Shown here one piece after another: positions 8,736 to 18,159 of a DNA stretch of 64,000 nucleotides. The translations under genes and the position numbers were made by a program. The DNA comes from Aeromonas jandaei. Lineage in GTDB: Bacteria; Pseudomonadota; Gammaproteobacteria; Enterobacterales; Aeromonadaceae. The notes below the pieces were generated by a model. It was not told the DNA's origin. It saw nothing but the letters and a program-made list of their open reading frames with translations, and searched no databases. Where the stretch lies: NCBI RefSeq assembly GCF_037890695.1, contig NZ_CP149571.1, positions 3,688,001 to 3,752,000 on the forward strand, read 5' to 3'. Position 1 is the stretch's first letter. The number at the start of each line of letters is the position of its first letter.

Positions 8736-9104
8736 TCAGGGGTAGCGACTTATCTCGATCAGGTTCTGATCCGGGTCGAGGAAGTAGATGGACTCGATGG
8801 GCCCGCAAGCCCCGCTTTTGGTCACCGGCCCCTCGACAATCTCCACCCCGTGGCAGGCAAGCTGAGTCATCACCTGTTCCAGCGGCCAGCGGGTGATAAG
8901 GCAGACATCCCCCGATCCCACCTGCGCCCGGTTGCGCGGCTCCTGTCCCAGCAGTTGCAGATTGATCTTCTGGTTGCCAAACCCCACCGCCCGGCGCCCT
9001 GCACCGAAGGTGATGGCCTCCATATTGAGCACCGAGCTGTAAAACGCCACGGCGCGCTCGATATCACTTACCGTCAATACCAGATGGTCGATATGGCTGA
9101 TCAT
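8736..9104 (-). CDS. VOC (glyoxalase/dioxygenase) superfamily protein
   Basis: A 122-residue single VOC domain. The start MISHIDHLVLTVSDIERAV and the end GPIESIYFLDPDQNLIEISR provide the usual paired beta-alpha-beta-beta-beta modules, with His near residue 7 and Glu near residue 117 in positions where metal ligands occur. Members of this subgroup are often annotated as virulence or dioxygenase-like proteins, but no reaction can be assigned. The ATG at 9104 follows an excellent GGAGG site at seven bases spacing. Confidence 0.85.
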   Translation of the reverse strand: MISHIDHLVLTVSDIERAVAFYSSVLNMEAITFGAGRRAVGFGNQKINLQLLGQEPRNRAQVGSGDVCLITRWPLEQVMTQLACHGVEIVEGPVTKSGACGPIESIYFLDPDQNLIEISRYP

Positions 9105-9330
9105 GATTCCCTCCTGGTGCTGATGCCGGCAAGGCTGCCGGTGGTGATAAACATGCAGCCAGCCAACCCGGCTGTCCGCCTTGCCAGCTGCATCCCCGCT
9201 CGTTTGCCATAGACATCACAGATACAGGAACGCCCCGCTAGCCCCTCCATCATACCGGGCCAAACCACCCGCGACTGTGGTATGGCGCGCAAAGATGCTC
9301 CGACGACTTGGCGGGCGCGATAAATCTCCA

Positions 9331-9798
9331 TCAGCGCACTGCGGCACATGCCTTGTCCCGCTGGGCCAGCAGGGTTTCATCTTCGCTATCCATCGCTGCC
9401 AGAATCGCCTGATTGCAGGCCCGCTCTGCCAGCTTGGCCGGACTCTGTTTGGCATTCCCAATCTCGGCAATCATCGGCCTGTAGCTGACGGCGGCCGAAC
9501 AATACATGCCGCGATATTTGGGCAGCTGCCAACTGCTGTCATCCTGCCGGGTCAGGTCATCACACAGCTTGTGAAACAGAGCTGAGGCCTTGACCGTGCA
9601 CTGGCTAAAACGACGAACATCCTGCTCATAGGGGCGACAAACGCTCGGCTGCTGGATCTGCCAGAGCTGAAACGAAAAGGGTACTGATTCCCCCTCATAC
9701 TGCACCGCCACCGTTTTAAGCTCAGTGCCATAGATATCTGCAACCTGCTGCTGAACCAGATTGAGATAAGCCGAAAAAAGATAGGAAACCGGATCCAT
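9331..9798 (-). CDS. Hypothetical protein with six cysteines
   Basis: A 155-residue protein that I do not recognise. It begins MDPVSYLFSAYLNLVQQQVAD and contains six Cys residues, including SVCRPYEQD, SQCTVKAS, HKLCDDL, MYCSAA, ERACNQA and DKACAAV. The even spread of cysteines suggests disulfides or metal binding, but no signal peptide is evident. The ATG at 9798 is preceded by GGGAGG five bases upstream, which supports translation; a GTG two codons earlier is less well placed. Upstream DNA is AT-richer than the surroundings. Confidence 0.65.
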   Translation of the reverse strand: MDPVSYLFSAYLNLVQQQVADIYGTELKTVAVQYEGESVPFSFQLWQIQQPSVCRPYEQDVRRFSQCTVKASALFHKLCDDLTRQDDSSWQLPKYRGMYCSAAVSYRPMIAEIGNAKQSPAKLAERACNQAILAAMDSEDETLLAQRDKACAAVR

Positions 9799-10047
9799 CA
9801 CCACCTCCCTGTGACGTTAATCAGCCATCATCCTGATGACTGTTTGCCCGAACTAAAGCAGAGTAGACTACTGATTTATTTGTGAAAATTTATGGATGAT
9901 GCGCACGTTATCGCAAAATACCCAAAGAAAAATGGTGTCGTTTGAATTAACATCCTCAGCGATATGAGCGCGCTCGGATGGCACCCTATCCCCCTATACC
10001 CTCTTGGCCACAGCGTCGTGCATTTTCCCCATGAGTAGGAGCAAACA

Positions 10048-10692
10048 TTGAGCGATCACTGGACAGAAGAGGAATTGCGCGCTGCCGTGGCGGCTTATCA
10101 GGAGATGTATACCAAAGAGCAGCGTGGCGAACCCTTCGTGAAAAAACGCTATTACCAAGCGTTGGCCAGCCAATTCGGGCGAACTGAAAAATCCTTTGAG
10201 TTTCGGATGCAAAATATATCTCACGTCTACCACGAGATGGGACGAAGCTGGGTCTCAGGGTTAAAACCGGCGACCCATGTCGGTGCTCACACCTTTGCTC
10301 ATATCAAGCGGCTTATTCGCCAACAGGAGAGCACTGCGGCCGCTTATCTCTCCTCGGATACCTCCAGCGTTCCCCAAGGAGTATTAGAACCACAAGCTCG
10401 CTCAACTGCGGCTAATAGCTATGGGCGAGATCAACAAGTACGAGAGTGGGTGCTAAAAAACGCAGCGCAGCGGTGTGAAGCGTGTAACTATCCAGCACCG
10501 TTTGTGACTGACTCCGGTGAGGTTTATTTAGAAGTACATCATCTGAAAGGATTGGCTGAAGGTGGCTCAGACACGATTAACAATACGGTCGCTCTATGCC
10601 CAAATTGTCATCGTGAGATCCATCACGGCTGCCATAGAACCGCCATGCAGGAGAGGCTCTATCTGCGGCTCTCTCGCCTTATTCGAGAATAG
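10048..10692 (+). CDS. HNH endonuclease family protein
   Basis: The 214-residue protein has an N-terminal module (WTEEELRAAVAAYQEM, KRYYQALASQFGRT, EFRMQNISHVYHEMG) often found in front of HNH nucleases, and a C-terminal HNH domain: a CEAC and a CPNC pair for zinc, with LEVHHLKGL, INNTVALC and CHREIHHG providing the H-N-H residues. McrA-like restriction proteins share this fold, so a defensive or mobile-element role is possible but unproven. It starts with TTG at 10048, six to seven bases after TAGGAG. Base composition is clearly less GC-rich than in neighbours, hinting at horizontal acquisition. Confidence 0.85.
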   Translation: MSDHWTEEELRAAVAAYQEMYTKEQRGEPFVKKRYYQALASQFGRTEKSFEFRMQNISHVYHEMGRSWVSGLKPATHVGAHTFAHIKRLIRQQESTAAAYLSSDTSSVPQGVLEPQARSTAANSYGRDQQVREWVLKNAAQRCEACNYPAPFVTDSGEVYLEVHHLKGLAEGGSDTINNTVALCPNCHREIHHGCHRTAMQERLYLRLSRLIRE

Positions 10693-10872
10693 CTACCCGC
10701 TTTTAGGTAGATAAGCCTCTATCTTCGTGCTTTGACGAAAACTCCGTTGCTAACTTGGTCAAAACGGCCGGGAAATTATCCAGTTGCATAATAACCATGC
10801 GGCCTTGCGGTTGTTTAACGTGCCCTAACATCAGATAATGTTGCGGCCTTCAAACCGGATACCCGACCTTCG

Positions 10873-11454
10873 ATGACTGAATACCTGCTTTTATTGATCG
10901 GCACAGTGCTGGTTAACAACTTCGTGCTGGTGAAATTCCTCGGCCTCTGCCCCTTTATGGGGGTCTCGGGCAAGCTGGAAACCGCTATCGGCATGGGGCT
11001 CGCCACTACCTTCGTGATGACCCTGGCCAGTGCCTGCTCCTATCTGGTGGAGCACTACATTCTGGTGCCGCTGGAGATCGCCTATCTGCGCACCCTCGCC
11101 TTTATTCTGGTGATCGCCGTGGTGGTGCAGTTTACCGAGATGGTGGTGCGCAAGAGCAGCCCGACCCTCTATCGCCTGCTGGGGATCTTCCTGCCCCTCA
11201 TCACCACCAACTGCGCGGTGCTCGGGGTGGCGCTGCTGAGCATCAACGAGCGTCATGACTTCGTGCAGAGCGTGATCTACGGCTTTGGCGCCGCCACCGG
11301 CTTCTCGCTGGTGCTGATCCTGTTTGCCGCCATGCGCGAGCGTCTGGTCGCCGCCGATGTGCCCGCGCCGTTTCGCGGGGTCTCCATTGCCATGATCACC
11401 GCCGGTCTGATGTCTCTGGCCTTTATGGGCTTTACCGGCCTCATCAAGATATAA
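10873..11454 (+). CDS. rsxA: Rsx/Rnf electron transport complex subunit A
   Basis: First gene of a six-gene operon encoding the inner-membrane, ion-translocating ferredoxin:NAD+ oxidoreductase-type complex, which in E. coli also reduces SoxR. The 193-residue protein has six transmembrane segments and the RnfA/RsxA signatures [17 protein letters not shown] and [13 protein letters not shown], with the two membrane cysteines expected for this subunit. The homologous RsxE is encoded at the end of the operon. The gap to rsxB is two bases. No strong ribosome site is seen before the ATG. Confidence 0.97.
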   Translation: MTEYLLLLIGTVLVNNFVLVKFLGLCPFMGVSGKLETAIGMGLATTFVMTLASACSYLVEHYILVPLEIAYLRTLAFILVIAVVVQFTEMVVRKSSPTLYRLLGIFLPLITTNCAVLGVALLSINERHDFVQSVIYGFGAATGFSLVLILFAAMRERLVAADVPAPFRGVSIAMITAGLMSLAFMGFTGLIKI

Positions 11455-11456
11455 CC

Positions 11457-12035
11457 ATGATCCATATTCTCTTTGCCATTCTGGTGCTCACCCTGCTGGC
11501 GCTGGCGTTCGGGATTATCCTGGGCTTTGCCGCCGTCAAGTTTCATGTGGAAGCAGACCCCATCGTCGATCAGCTCGATGCCCTGCTGCCCCAGACCCAG
11601 TGTGGCCAGTGCGGCTATCCCGGCTGCAAACCCTACGCCGAGGCGGTTGCCAACGGCGATCAGATCAACAAGTGCGTACCCGGTGGCGAGGCCACCATGC
11701 GCAAGATTGCCGACCTGATGGGGGTCGAACCCCAGCCGCTGGGCGGCAGTGACGAGGCCGCGGTGCCGGTCAAAAAGGTCGCCTTTATCCATGAAGATCA
11801 GTGCATCGGCTGCACCAAGTGCATTCAGGCCTGCCCGGTGGACGCCATCGTCGGCGCCACCAAGGCGATGCATACCGTGATTGCCAGCGAGTGCACCGGT
11901 TGCGATCTCTGTGTCGATCCCTGCCCGACCGACTGCATCGAGATGATCCCGGTGCCCACCACGGTCGATAACTGGAAGTGGGATCTCAATAACGTGCATG
12001 TTCCGGGCAAGATTCCGGTCAAGATAGTGGAATAA
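11457..12035 (+). CDS. rsxB: Rsx/Rnf electron transport complex subunit B (iron-sulfur)
   Basis: A 192-residue iron-sulfur protein. An N-terminal membrane helix (about residues 1-25) is followed by a Fe-S domain with [17 protein letters not shown] and by two ferredoxin-type [4Fe-4S] motifs, [15 protein letters not shown] and [15 protein letters not shown]. These are the cofactor sites of RnfB/RsxB, which passes electrons inside the complex. It sits between rsxA and rsxC with short gaps and is certainly cotranscribed with them. Confidence 0.97.
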   Translation: MIHILFAILVLTLLALAFGIILGFAAVKFHVEADPIVDQLDALLPQTQCGQCGYPGCKPYAEAVANGDQINKCVPGGEATMRKIADLMGVEPQPLGGSDEAAVPVKKVAFIHEDQCIGCTKCIQACPVDAIVGATKAMHTVIASECTGCDLCVDPCPTDCIEMIPVPTTVDNWKWDLNNVHVPGKIPVKIVE

Positions 12036-12049
12036 ACAGCGGAGCAACC

Positions 12050-14380
12050 ATGCATTCCTTACTCGAACGTATCAAAGCCGGCACGCTCTGGGACTTTCAC
12101 GGTGGTATTCACCCCGCCGACAACAAACTGCAATCGAGCCAGAGCCCGGTCGAGCAGGCCGGTCTGCCGCCGCGCCTGATCATTCCGGTGCGCCAGCACG
12201 CAGGCGCCGCTGGCGACCTGCTGGTGCAGGTGGGTGACAAGGTCAAGAAGGGTCAGCCGCTGACCCGTTATGCCAGAGGGCGGGTGGTGCCGGTGCACGC
12301 CTCCACCTCGGGCACCATCACCGAGATTGCCAACCACACGGTCGCTCACCCTTCGGGGCTTGACGATCTCTGCGTCATCCTCACCCCCGATGGCGAGGAT
12401 GAGTGGGGCGAGCTCGATGGCAAACCCGATTACTGGAATCTGGAGCGGGGCGAACTGCTCGAGCGCATCCAGCAGGCGGGCATTGCCGGTCTTGGCGGCG
12501 CCGTCTTCCCCACCCACAGCAAGCTCGATGGCCGCGGCCAGCTCACCGAGATCCTGATCGTCAACGGGCTGGAGTGCGAACCCTATATCACTACCGACGA
12601 TCGGCTGATGCAGCAGTATGCCGACGAGATCATGGATGGCATCCGGGTGCTCAAGCACCTGCTCAAACCGAAACTCACCCTGATCGGGGTGGAAGACAAC
12701 AAGCCCGAGGCGATCACCGAGCTGACCCGTCACGCCACAGACGAAGATGTGCTGGTCAAGACGGTGCCGACCAAGTACCCCTCGGGCGGTGCCAAGCAAA
12801 CCATCGAGCTGCTGACCGGCCGTCAGGTGCCCAAGGGCGGCCGTGCGGTCGATATCGGCATCATGGTGCTCAACGTCGCCACAGTGTTTGCCATCAAGCG
12901 CGCCATTATCGACGGCGAGCCGCTGATCGAGCGGATCGTTACCCTCACCGGCGACAGCTTCAAGAAGCCCGGCAACGCCTGGGTGCGCCTCGGTACGCCG
13001 GTTCGCTGGCTGCTGCAGCGTTTCGAGCTGCAACCGGAAGCGGATCAGCGGGTGATCATGGGGGGCCCCATGATGGGCTTTACCCTGCCCCACGCCATGG
13101 TGCCGGTGGTCAAGGCGACCAACTGCCTGCTGGCGCCGACGCAAGCCGAACTGCCCGCCCCCGGCCCGGAGCAGGCCTGCATCCGTTGCAGCGCCTGTGC
13201 CGATGCCTGCCCGGCCAGCCTGCTGCCGCAAGAGCTCTACTGGTACAGCAAGGCCAAAGAGTACGACAAGGCCGAGAAGCTCAACCTGATGGACTGCATC
13301 GAGTGCGGTGCCTGCGCCTGGGTCTGCCCGAGCGAGATCCCGCTGGTGCAGTACTACAAGATCGCCAAGGATGACATTCGCGAAGCCCGCGCCGAGGCCG
13401 AGAAAGCCGAGCGCGCCAAGCAGCGTTTCGAAGCCAAGCAGGCCCGTTTCGAGCGGGAGAAAGCGGCCCGCGAAGCGCGCCACGCCGAAGCCGCCGCCCA
13501 GCGCCGGCAGGCGATGACTGCCGCTGGCGGAGAAGATCCGGTGGCAGCGGCGCTGGCCCGCATCAAGGCCAAGCAGGATGCGCCCATCACCGCTATTGCA
13601 GCCACCGGAGAGGGCGTGCCCGACAATAGCGCGGTGATCGCTGCCCGCGAAGCCCGTAAACGGGAAGCGGAAGCGCGCCGCGCAGCCAAGCTGGCGGAGA
13701 GCGCAAACAGCGAAACAGCCGCTGCGCCGCAATCCGCCGAAGCGGTTGACCCCGCCAGCGATCCCAAAAAAGCGGCCATCGCCGCGGCTCTGGCTCGTGC
13801 CAAGGCCAAAAAGGCCGAAGCCAGTGGTGAGTCGGTAAGCGCCGATCACAGCGCGGCAGCCGACGCAGACACGCAAGGCGATGCGCCATCTGCTGCCAGC
13901 GAAGCAGTTGATCCCAAGAAAGCTGCCATCGCCGCAGCCATTGCGCGGGCCAAGGCCAAGAAGGCCGCCCAGCAGGGTGACAGCGCTGAGGGCTCTCTGA
14001 CTGCAACCGCAGGCACCAGCGAAACGGCAGCCACCCAAAGCGATGAGCCATCTGCGGCCAGCGAAGTGGTTGATCCCAAGAAAGCCGCTATCGCCGCAGC
14101 CATTGCCCGCGCCAAGGCCAAAAAGGCAGCCCAGCAGGCAACTGAACAAGGTGAGCCAATGCAGGCAGCAGAAGGGGCTCGCGGTGAGCAAGCACTCGCC
14201 GAGCCGGTGAGCGAGGCCGTGGTCGAGCCGGCCGTTGCCGAGGCGAGCGTTGACCCGAAGAAGGCAGCCATCGCCGCTGCCGTCGCCCGCGCCAAGGCGA
14301 AAAAACTGGCTGCTGAAGCGGCCAGGGCCAGTGGGGCCACCCCGGATGAGGGATCATCATCCGACGCCGAGCCGCGCTGA
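12050..14380 (+). CDS. rsxC: Rsx/Rnf electron transport complex subunit C
   Basis: The 776-residue subunit that carries the NADH/FMN-binding part and two [4Fe-4S] clusters. Residues 1-440 match RnfC/RsxC, including the soluble domain with GLGGAVFPTHSKL and two cluster motifs CIRCSACADACPAS and CIECGACAWVCPSE. The rest is an Ala/Lys-rich, coiled and repetitive tail with four copies of a DPKKAAIAAALARAKAKKA-type unit, a known variable feature of this subunit in enteric bacteria and Vibrio. A GGAG site precedes the ATG at 12050. Confidence 0.96.
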   Translation: MHSLLERIKAGTLWDFHGGIHPADNKLQSSQSPVEQAGLPPRLIIPVRQHAGAAGDLLVQVGDKVKKGQPLTRYARGRVVPVHASTSGTITEIANHTVAHPSGLDDLCVILTPDGEDEWGELDGKPDYWNLERGELLERIQQAGIAGLGGAVFPTHSKLDGRGQLTEILIVNGLECEPYITTDDRLMQQYADEIMDGIRVLKHLLKPKLTLIGVEDNKPEAITELTRHATDEDVLVKTVPTKYPSGGAKQTIELLTGRQVPKGGRAVDIGIMVLNVATVFAIKRAIIDGEPLIERIVTLTGDSFKKPGNAWVRLGTPVRWLLQRFELQPEADQRVIMGGPMMGFTLPHAMVPVVKATNCLLAPTQAELPAPGPEQACIRCSACADACPASLLPQELYWYSKAKEYDKAEKLNLMDCIECGACAWVCPSEIPLVQYYKIAKDDIREARAEAEKAERAKQRFEAKQARFEREKAAREARHAEAAAQRRQAMTAAGGEDPVAAALARIKAKQDAPITAIAATGEGVPDNSAVIAAREARKREAEARRAAKLAESANSETAAAPQSAEAVDPASDPKKAAIAAALARAKAKKAEASGESVSADHSAAADADTQGDAPSAASEAVDPKKAAIAAAIARAKAKKAAQQGDSAEGSLTATAGTSETAATQSDEPSAASEVVDPKKAAIAAAIARAKAKKAAQQATEQGEPMQAAEGARGEQALAEPVSEAVVEPAVAEASVDPKKAAIAAAVARAKAKKLAAEAARASGATPDEGSSSDAEPR
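13760..14311 (+). repeat. Tandem-type coding repeats in the RsxC tail
   Basis: Four in-frame copies of a 19-codon unit begin at 13760, 13910, 14072 and 14252, each encoding DPKKAAIAAxxARAKAKK. Copies two and three are similar over a longer stretch that includes the flanking SAASE segment, so the period is about 150 to 180 bases. A degenerate version (DPVAAALARIKAKQD) lies further upstream. Confidence 0.9.
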
Positions 14381-14424
14381 TGCTCGCTGGCCCATCGTTA
14401 AACAACGAGGTAATGCACTAATCC

Positions 14425-15477
14425 ATGTTCAATATCGCGACTGCGCCGTTTGCCCATAACCGCAAACAGACCCGAACCCTGATGCTGCTGGTGATCCTGG
14501 CCTGTGTGCCGGGCTTGCTGGCCCAGACCTGGTTCTTCGGCTGGGGCTCCTTTATCCAGATCCTGATTGCGCTGGTAACCGCGCTGGTGAGTGAGGCGCT
14601 GGTGCTCAAGCTGCGGGGCCGCCCCGTCAAACCGGCCCTGATGGATGGCAGCGCCGCCCTCACCGCCGTGCTGATCGGTCTCTCCCTGCCGCCGCTGCTG
14701 CCGTGGTGGATGATGGTAGTGGGCACTGCCTTCGCCATCATCATCGCCAAGCAGCTCTACGGCGGGCTGGGCCAGAACCTGTTCAACCCGGCCATGGTGG
14801 CCTACGTGCTGCTGCTGGTCTCCTTCCCGGTGCAGATGACCAGCTGGCTGCCGCCGGAGAGCGTGCGCGCCTACAGCCTCGGCTTTGGCGATGCCGCGTC
14901 GGTCATCTTCACCGGCTTTAGCCTCGACGGCTACAGCATGGCCCAGCTCAAGCAGGGGGTGGATGGGCTGACCATGGCAACCCCGCTCGATACCCTGAAA
15001 ACCGGCCTGACTCAGGGGCTCACCACCGGCGAGATCCTGAGCGGCCCGCTGTTCGAGGGTTGGGGTGGCATCGGCTGGAGCTGGGTCAACCTCGGCTATC
15101 TGCTGGGCGGCCTCTTCCTGCTGCAGCAGAAGGTGATCAACTGGCGCATTCCGACCGCCATTCTGGGCTCCCTGCTGGCAGCGGCGACCCTCGGCTACCT
15201 GATGAGCCCGGATGCCACCGCCACGCCGATGTTCCATCTCTTTAGCGGCGCCACCATGCTGGGGGCCTTCTTTATCGCCACCGATCCGGTCAGCGCCTGC
15301 ACCACGCCGCGCGGTCGGCTGGTCTATGGCGTGCTGATCGGGGTGCTGGTCTACATCATTCGCCGCTTTGGCGGCTATCCGGATGCCTTTGCCTTCGCCG
15401 TGCTGCTGGCCAACCTTTGCGTACCCTTTATCGACAGCCTGACTCGCCCGAAAGTGTATGGAGCCCGTCGCCAATGA
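14425..15477 (+). CDS. rsxD: Rsx/Rnf electron transport complex subunit D
   Basis: A 350-residue polytopic inner-membrane protein of the NqrB/RnfD family. Diagnostic segments include KPALMDGSAALTAVLIGLS, the DGLTMATPLDTLKTG region that holds the threonine expected to carry covalent FMN, and GATMLGAFFIATDPVSACTT near the C-terminus. It lies between rsxC and rsxG in the standard order. The ATG at 14425 is preceded by a rather distant GAGG. Confidence 0.96.
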   Translation: MFNIATAPFAHNRKQTRTLMLLVILACVPGLLAQTWFFGWGSFIQILIALVTALVSEALVLKLRGRPVKPALMDGSAALTAVLIGLSLPPLLPWWMMVVGTAFAIIIAKQLYGGLGQNLFNPAMVAYVLLLVSFPVQMTSWLPPESVRAYSLGFGDAASVIFTGFSLDGYSMAQLKQGVDGLTMATPLDTLKTGLTQGLTTGEILSGPLFEGWGGIGWSWVNLGYLLGGLFLLQQKVINWRIPTAILGSLLAAATLGYLMSPDATATPMFHLFSGATMLGAFFIATDPVSACTTPRGRLVYGVLIGVLVYIIRRFGGYPDAFAFAVLLANLCVPFIDSLTRPKVYGARRQ

Positions 15478-15520
15478 TGTTTCTGCCCTCTTTCCCCATC
15501 ACAGCTGACGGAGCCCGGAC

Positions 15521-16153
15521 ATGTTAAAGAGCATGCGCAAGAACGGCCTGATCCTGGCCATGTTCGCGCTGGGCTGCACCGCACTGGTGGTGCTGACCAA
15601 CGAGTTGACCAAGGACAAGATCGCCCACCAGCAGCAGCTGGAGAAGTTGCAGACGCTGGAGGCACTGCTGCCTGCCGGCAGCTATGACAACGATCTGGTG
15701 ACCAGCTGCAAGCTGGTGACCAGCAGGAAGTATCTGGGCAGCGATCAGCCGCAAGCCCTCTATACCGCCAGCAAGAATGGCGTGGTGACCGGCTATGCGC
15801 TGGAGGCGATCGCGCCGGACGGCTACAGCGGAGCCATCCGCATCGTGGCGGGCTTTGATGCCAAGGGCACCGTCAGCGCGGTGCGAGTGCTCGCTCACAA
15901 AGAGACGCCCGGCCTTGGAGACAAGATCGAGCTGAAAAAATCGAACTGGATCAACAGCTTTACCGGAAAATCCCTGACCGCCGACAATGAATCCGAGTGG
16001 GCAGTGAAGAAGGATGGCGGCGAGTTCGATGCCTTTACCGGTGCCACCATCACTCCCCGTGCCGTGGTCAAGGCGGTGAAAAACCTGCTGAAACTGCAGC
16101 ACGAGCACCCGGAACTGCTCAGCAACGCCCCGGCTTGTCCGGCCGCACAATAA
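15521..16153 (+). CDS. rsxG: Rsx/Rnf electron transport complex subunit G
   Basis: The 210-residue subunit has a single N-terminal membrane helix (NGLILAMFALGCTALVVLTN) and a periplasmic FMN-binding domain. DAFTGATITPRAVVKAV contains the TGAT motif whose second threonine is expected to bind FMN through a phosphoester bond. An internal ATG four codons downstream is a possible alternative start. Standard operon position between rsxD and rsxE. Confidence 0.96.
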   Translation: MLKSMRKNGLILAMFALGCTALVVLTNELTKDKIAHQQQLEKLQTLEALLPAGSYDNDLVTSCKLVTSRKYLGSDQPQALYTASKNGVVTGYALEAIAPDGYSGAIRIVAGFDAKGTVSAVRVLAHKETPGLGDKIELKKSNWINSFTGKSLTADNESEWAVKKDGGEFDAFTGATITPRAVVKAVKNLLKLQHEHPELLSNAPACPAAQ

Positions 16154-16171
16154 ACCGGAGTCGACCCCGTC

Positions 16172-16933
16172 ATGACACAGATGGAACAGATTGAAACGGG
16201 CAGCGCCCCGATCGCCGAGCTGGAAAGCCGCAAGAGCGAGCTCAAGGAGCTGATGGTACAGGGGCTGTGGAAGAACAACCCCTCGCTGGTACAGGTGCTG
16301 GGTCTGTGCCCTACCCTCGCCGTCTCCTCCACCTTTACCAATGCGCTGGGGCTCGGCCTTGCCACCATGGCGGTGCTGGTCTGCTCCAACCTCGCCATCT
16401 CGCTGGTGCGCAACTGGGTGCCGAAGGATATCCGCATCCCGGTCTACGTGATGATCATCGCCTCGCTGGTGACCAGCGTGCAGTTGCTGATGAACGCCTA
16501 CACCTATGGCCTCTATCAGGCGCTCGGCATCTTTATCGCCCTCATCGTTACCAACTGCATCATCATCGGCCGCGCCGAGGCGTATGCCTCCAAGAACCCG
16601 CCGCTGCTGGCGGCCCTCGACGGTCTGATGATGGGGCTGGGCTTTACTCTGGTGCTGCTGGTGCTTGGCACCATGCGCGAAATCATCGGCATGGGCACCC
16701 TGTTTGATGGCGCCGATCTGCTGCTGGGCGAGTGGGCCAAGTCCCTGCGTATAGAGCTGTTCCACGCTGATGCCAGCCTGCTGCTGGCCATTCTGCCGCC
16801 GGGCGGCTTTATCGGGCTGGGGCTGCTGATCGCCGCCAAGAACGCCATCAACGAGTGGCGTGACCGCAAGCAGGCGACCACAGTGGCTCACTGCAATGTG
16901 CCCCCCGTCCGTGCCCGGGCGACCCAGCTATGA
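16172..16933 (+). CDS. rsxE: Rsx/Rnf electron transport complex subunit E
   Basis: The 253-residue membrane subunit is related to RsxA and NqrD/E. It contains [23 protein letters not shown] in the first helices and [19 protein letters not shown], both typical of RsxE. It closes the rsxABCDGE operon. The nth gene follows after 16 bases on the same strand, as in E. coli, suggesting readthrough into nth. Confidence 0.96.
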   Translation: MTQMEQIETGSAPIAELESRKSELKELMVQGLWKNNPSLVQVLGLCPTLAVSSTFTNALGLGLATMAVLVCSNLAISLVRNWVPKDIRIPVYVMIIASLVTSVQLLMNAYTYGLYQALGIFIALIVTNCIIIGRAEAYASKNPPLLAALDGLMMGLGFTLVLLVLGTMREIIGMGTLFDGADLLLGEWAKSLRIELFHADASLLLAILPPGGFIGLGLLIAAKNAINEWRDRKQATTVAHCNVPPVRARATQL

Positions 16934-16949
16934 CACCACGCGAGGCTGC

Positions 16950-17591
16950 ATGAACAACCAGAAACGCAGAGAGATACTGGAGCGACTGCGGGAGCACAAT
17001 CCCCACCCCACCACCGAGCTCAACTTCAACTCGCCGTTCGAGCTCTTGATCGCCGTGCTGCTCTCGGCGCAGGCAACCGATGTCAGCGTCAACAAGGCGA
17101 CCGACAAGCTCTATCCGGTGGCCAACACCCCGCAGGCGATGCTGGATCTCGGGGTCGAGGGGCTCAAGAGCTACATCAAGACCATTGGCCTCTTCAACAC
17201 CAAGGCCGAGAACGTCATCAAGACCTGCGCCATCCTGCTGGAGCGCCATGGCGGCGAGGTGCCGGAGAATCGCGAAGCACTGGAAGCCCTGCCGGGTGTC
17301 GGCCGCAAGACCGCCAACGTGGTGCTCAACACCGCCTTTGGCTGGCCCACCATCGCCGTCGATACCCATATCTTCCGGGTATCGAACCGCACCGGCTTTG
17401 CAGTGGGCAAGAATGTGGATCAGGTGGAGGAGAAGCTGCTTAAAGTGGTACCCGCCGAGTTCAAGCTGGATGTCCACCACTGGCTCATCCTGCACGGGCG
17501 TTACACCTGTCTGGCTCGCAAGCCCCGCTGTGGTTCCTGTATCATCGAGGACTTGTGCGAGTACAAAGAGAAGATCTATCCCGATAACTGA
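16950..17591 (+). CDS. nth: Endonuclease III (DNA glycosylase/AP lyase)
   Basis: Endonuclease III removes oxidised pyrimidines from DNA and cleaves at abasic sites. The 213-residue protein has the helix-hairpin-helix LPGVGRKTANVVL with the catalytic lysine, the catalytic aspartate in AVDTHIFRV, and the C-terminal [4Fe-4S] loop with the exact C-x6-C-x2-C-x5-C spacing (CLARKPRC, CGSC, CIIEDLC). Start at ATG 16950 gives the E. coli length (211 residues there). It follows rsxE directly. Confidence 0.97.
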   Translation: MNNQKRREILERLREHNPHPTTELNFNSPFELLIAVLLSAQATDVSVNKATDKLYPVANTPQAMLDLGVEGLKSYIKTIGLFNTKAENVIKTCAILLERHGGEVPENREALEALPGVGRKTANVVLNTAFGWPTIAVDTHIFRVSNRTGFAVGKNVDQVEEKLLKVVPAEFKLDVHHWLILHGRYTCLARKPRCGSCIIEDLCEYKEKIYPDN

Positions 17592-17647
17592 TAGCCTCGC
17601 AACCGAGATTGAAAGCAGTACACATCACCAACCCGGAGAACTGAGCA

Positions 17648-18061
17648 ATGAGAATTCTGCATACCATGCTGCGTGTCGGCGATCTGCAACGCTCCATCGA
17701 CTTCTACACCCGCGTCCTTGGCATGAAGCTGCTGCGCAAGAGCGAGAACAGCGAGTACAAGTACACCCTGGCCTTCGTCGGCTACGGTGACGAGAAGGAT
17801 GAAGCGGTGATCGAGCTGACCTACAACTGGGGGGTGAGCGAGTACGAACTGGGCTCCGCCTACGGCCACATCGCGCTGGAAGCGGACGACATCTATGCCA
17901 CCTGCGAAGCGCTGCGCGCCGCCGGAGCCAAGATCACCCGCGAGCCGGGCCCGGTCAAAGGCGGCACCACCGTCATCGCCTTCGTCGAAGATCCGGACGG
18001 TTACAAGATTGAACTGATTGCCAAGAAAGATGCCGGCACCGGCCTTGGCGACAGCTTCTAA
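17648..18061 (+). CDS. gloA: Lactoylglutathione lyase (glyoxalase I)
   Basis: GloA converts the hemithioacetal of methylglyoxal and glutathione to S-lactoylglutathione. The 137-residue product is close to E. coli GloA along its whole length and keeps all four metal ligands at the same numbers: H5, E56, H74 and E122. This set implies a nickel-preferring enzyme of the E. coli class. It lies 56 bases downstream of nth and ends at a strong terminator. Confidence 0.97.
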   Translation: MRILHTMLRVGDLQRSIDFYTRVLGMKLLRKSENSEYKYTLAFVGYGDEKDEAVIELTYNWGVSEYELGSAYGHIALEADDIYATCEALRAAGAKITREPGPVKGGTTVIAFVEDPDGYKIELIAKKDAGTGLGDSF

Positions 18062-18094
18062 GCGGCCCGGGTAAAAACGCCCGATGGCAGGATC

Positions 18095-18122
18095 AAAAAA
18101 GAGCGCGCTGGCGCTCTTTTTT
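18095..18122. terminator. Bidirectional terminator between gloA and motY
   Basis: AAAAAAGAGCGC and GCGCTCTTTTTT pair around a four-base loop, giving a T-run on both strands. It serves gloA on the plus strand and motY on the minus strand. Confidence 0.9.
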
Positions 18123-18159
18123 ATGCTTGTCTTTATGCTTGTCTGATTGGGCTGCCGGG

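Noticed and set aside
9101..9349. Minus-strand ORF of 82 codons whose stop overlaps the VOC gene start as ATGA
   Set aside because: No ribosome site, no recognisable domain and it overlaps the end of the gene at 9331-9798; the ATGA overlap is probably chance.
12059..14191. Minus-strand open frame of 710 codons
   Set aside because: Antisense shadow of rsxC, with no recognisable protein sequence.
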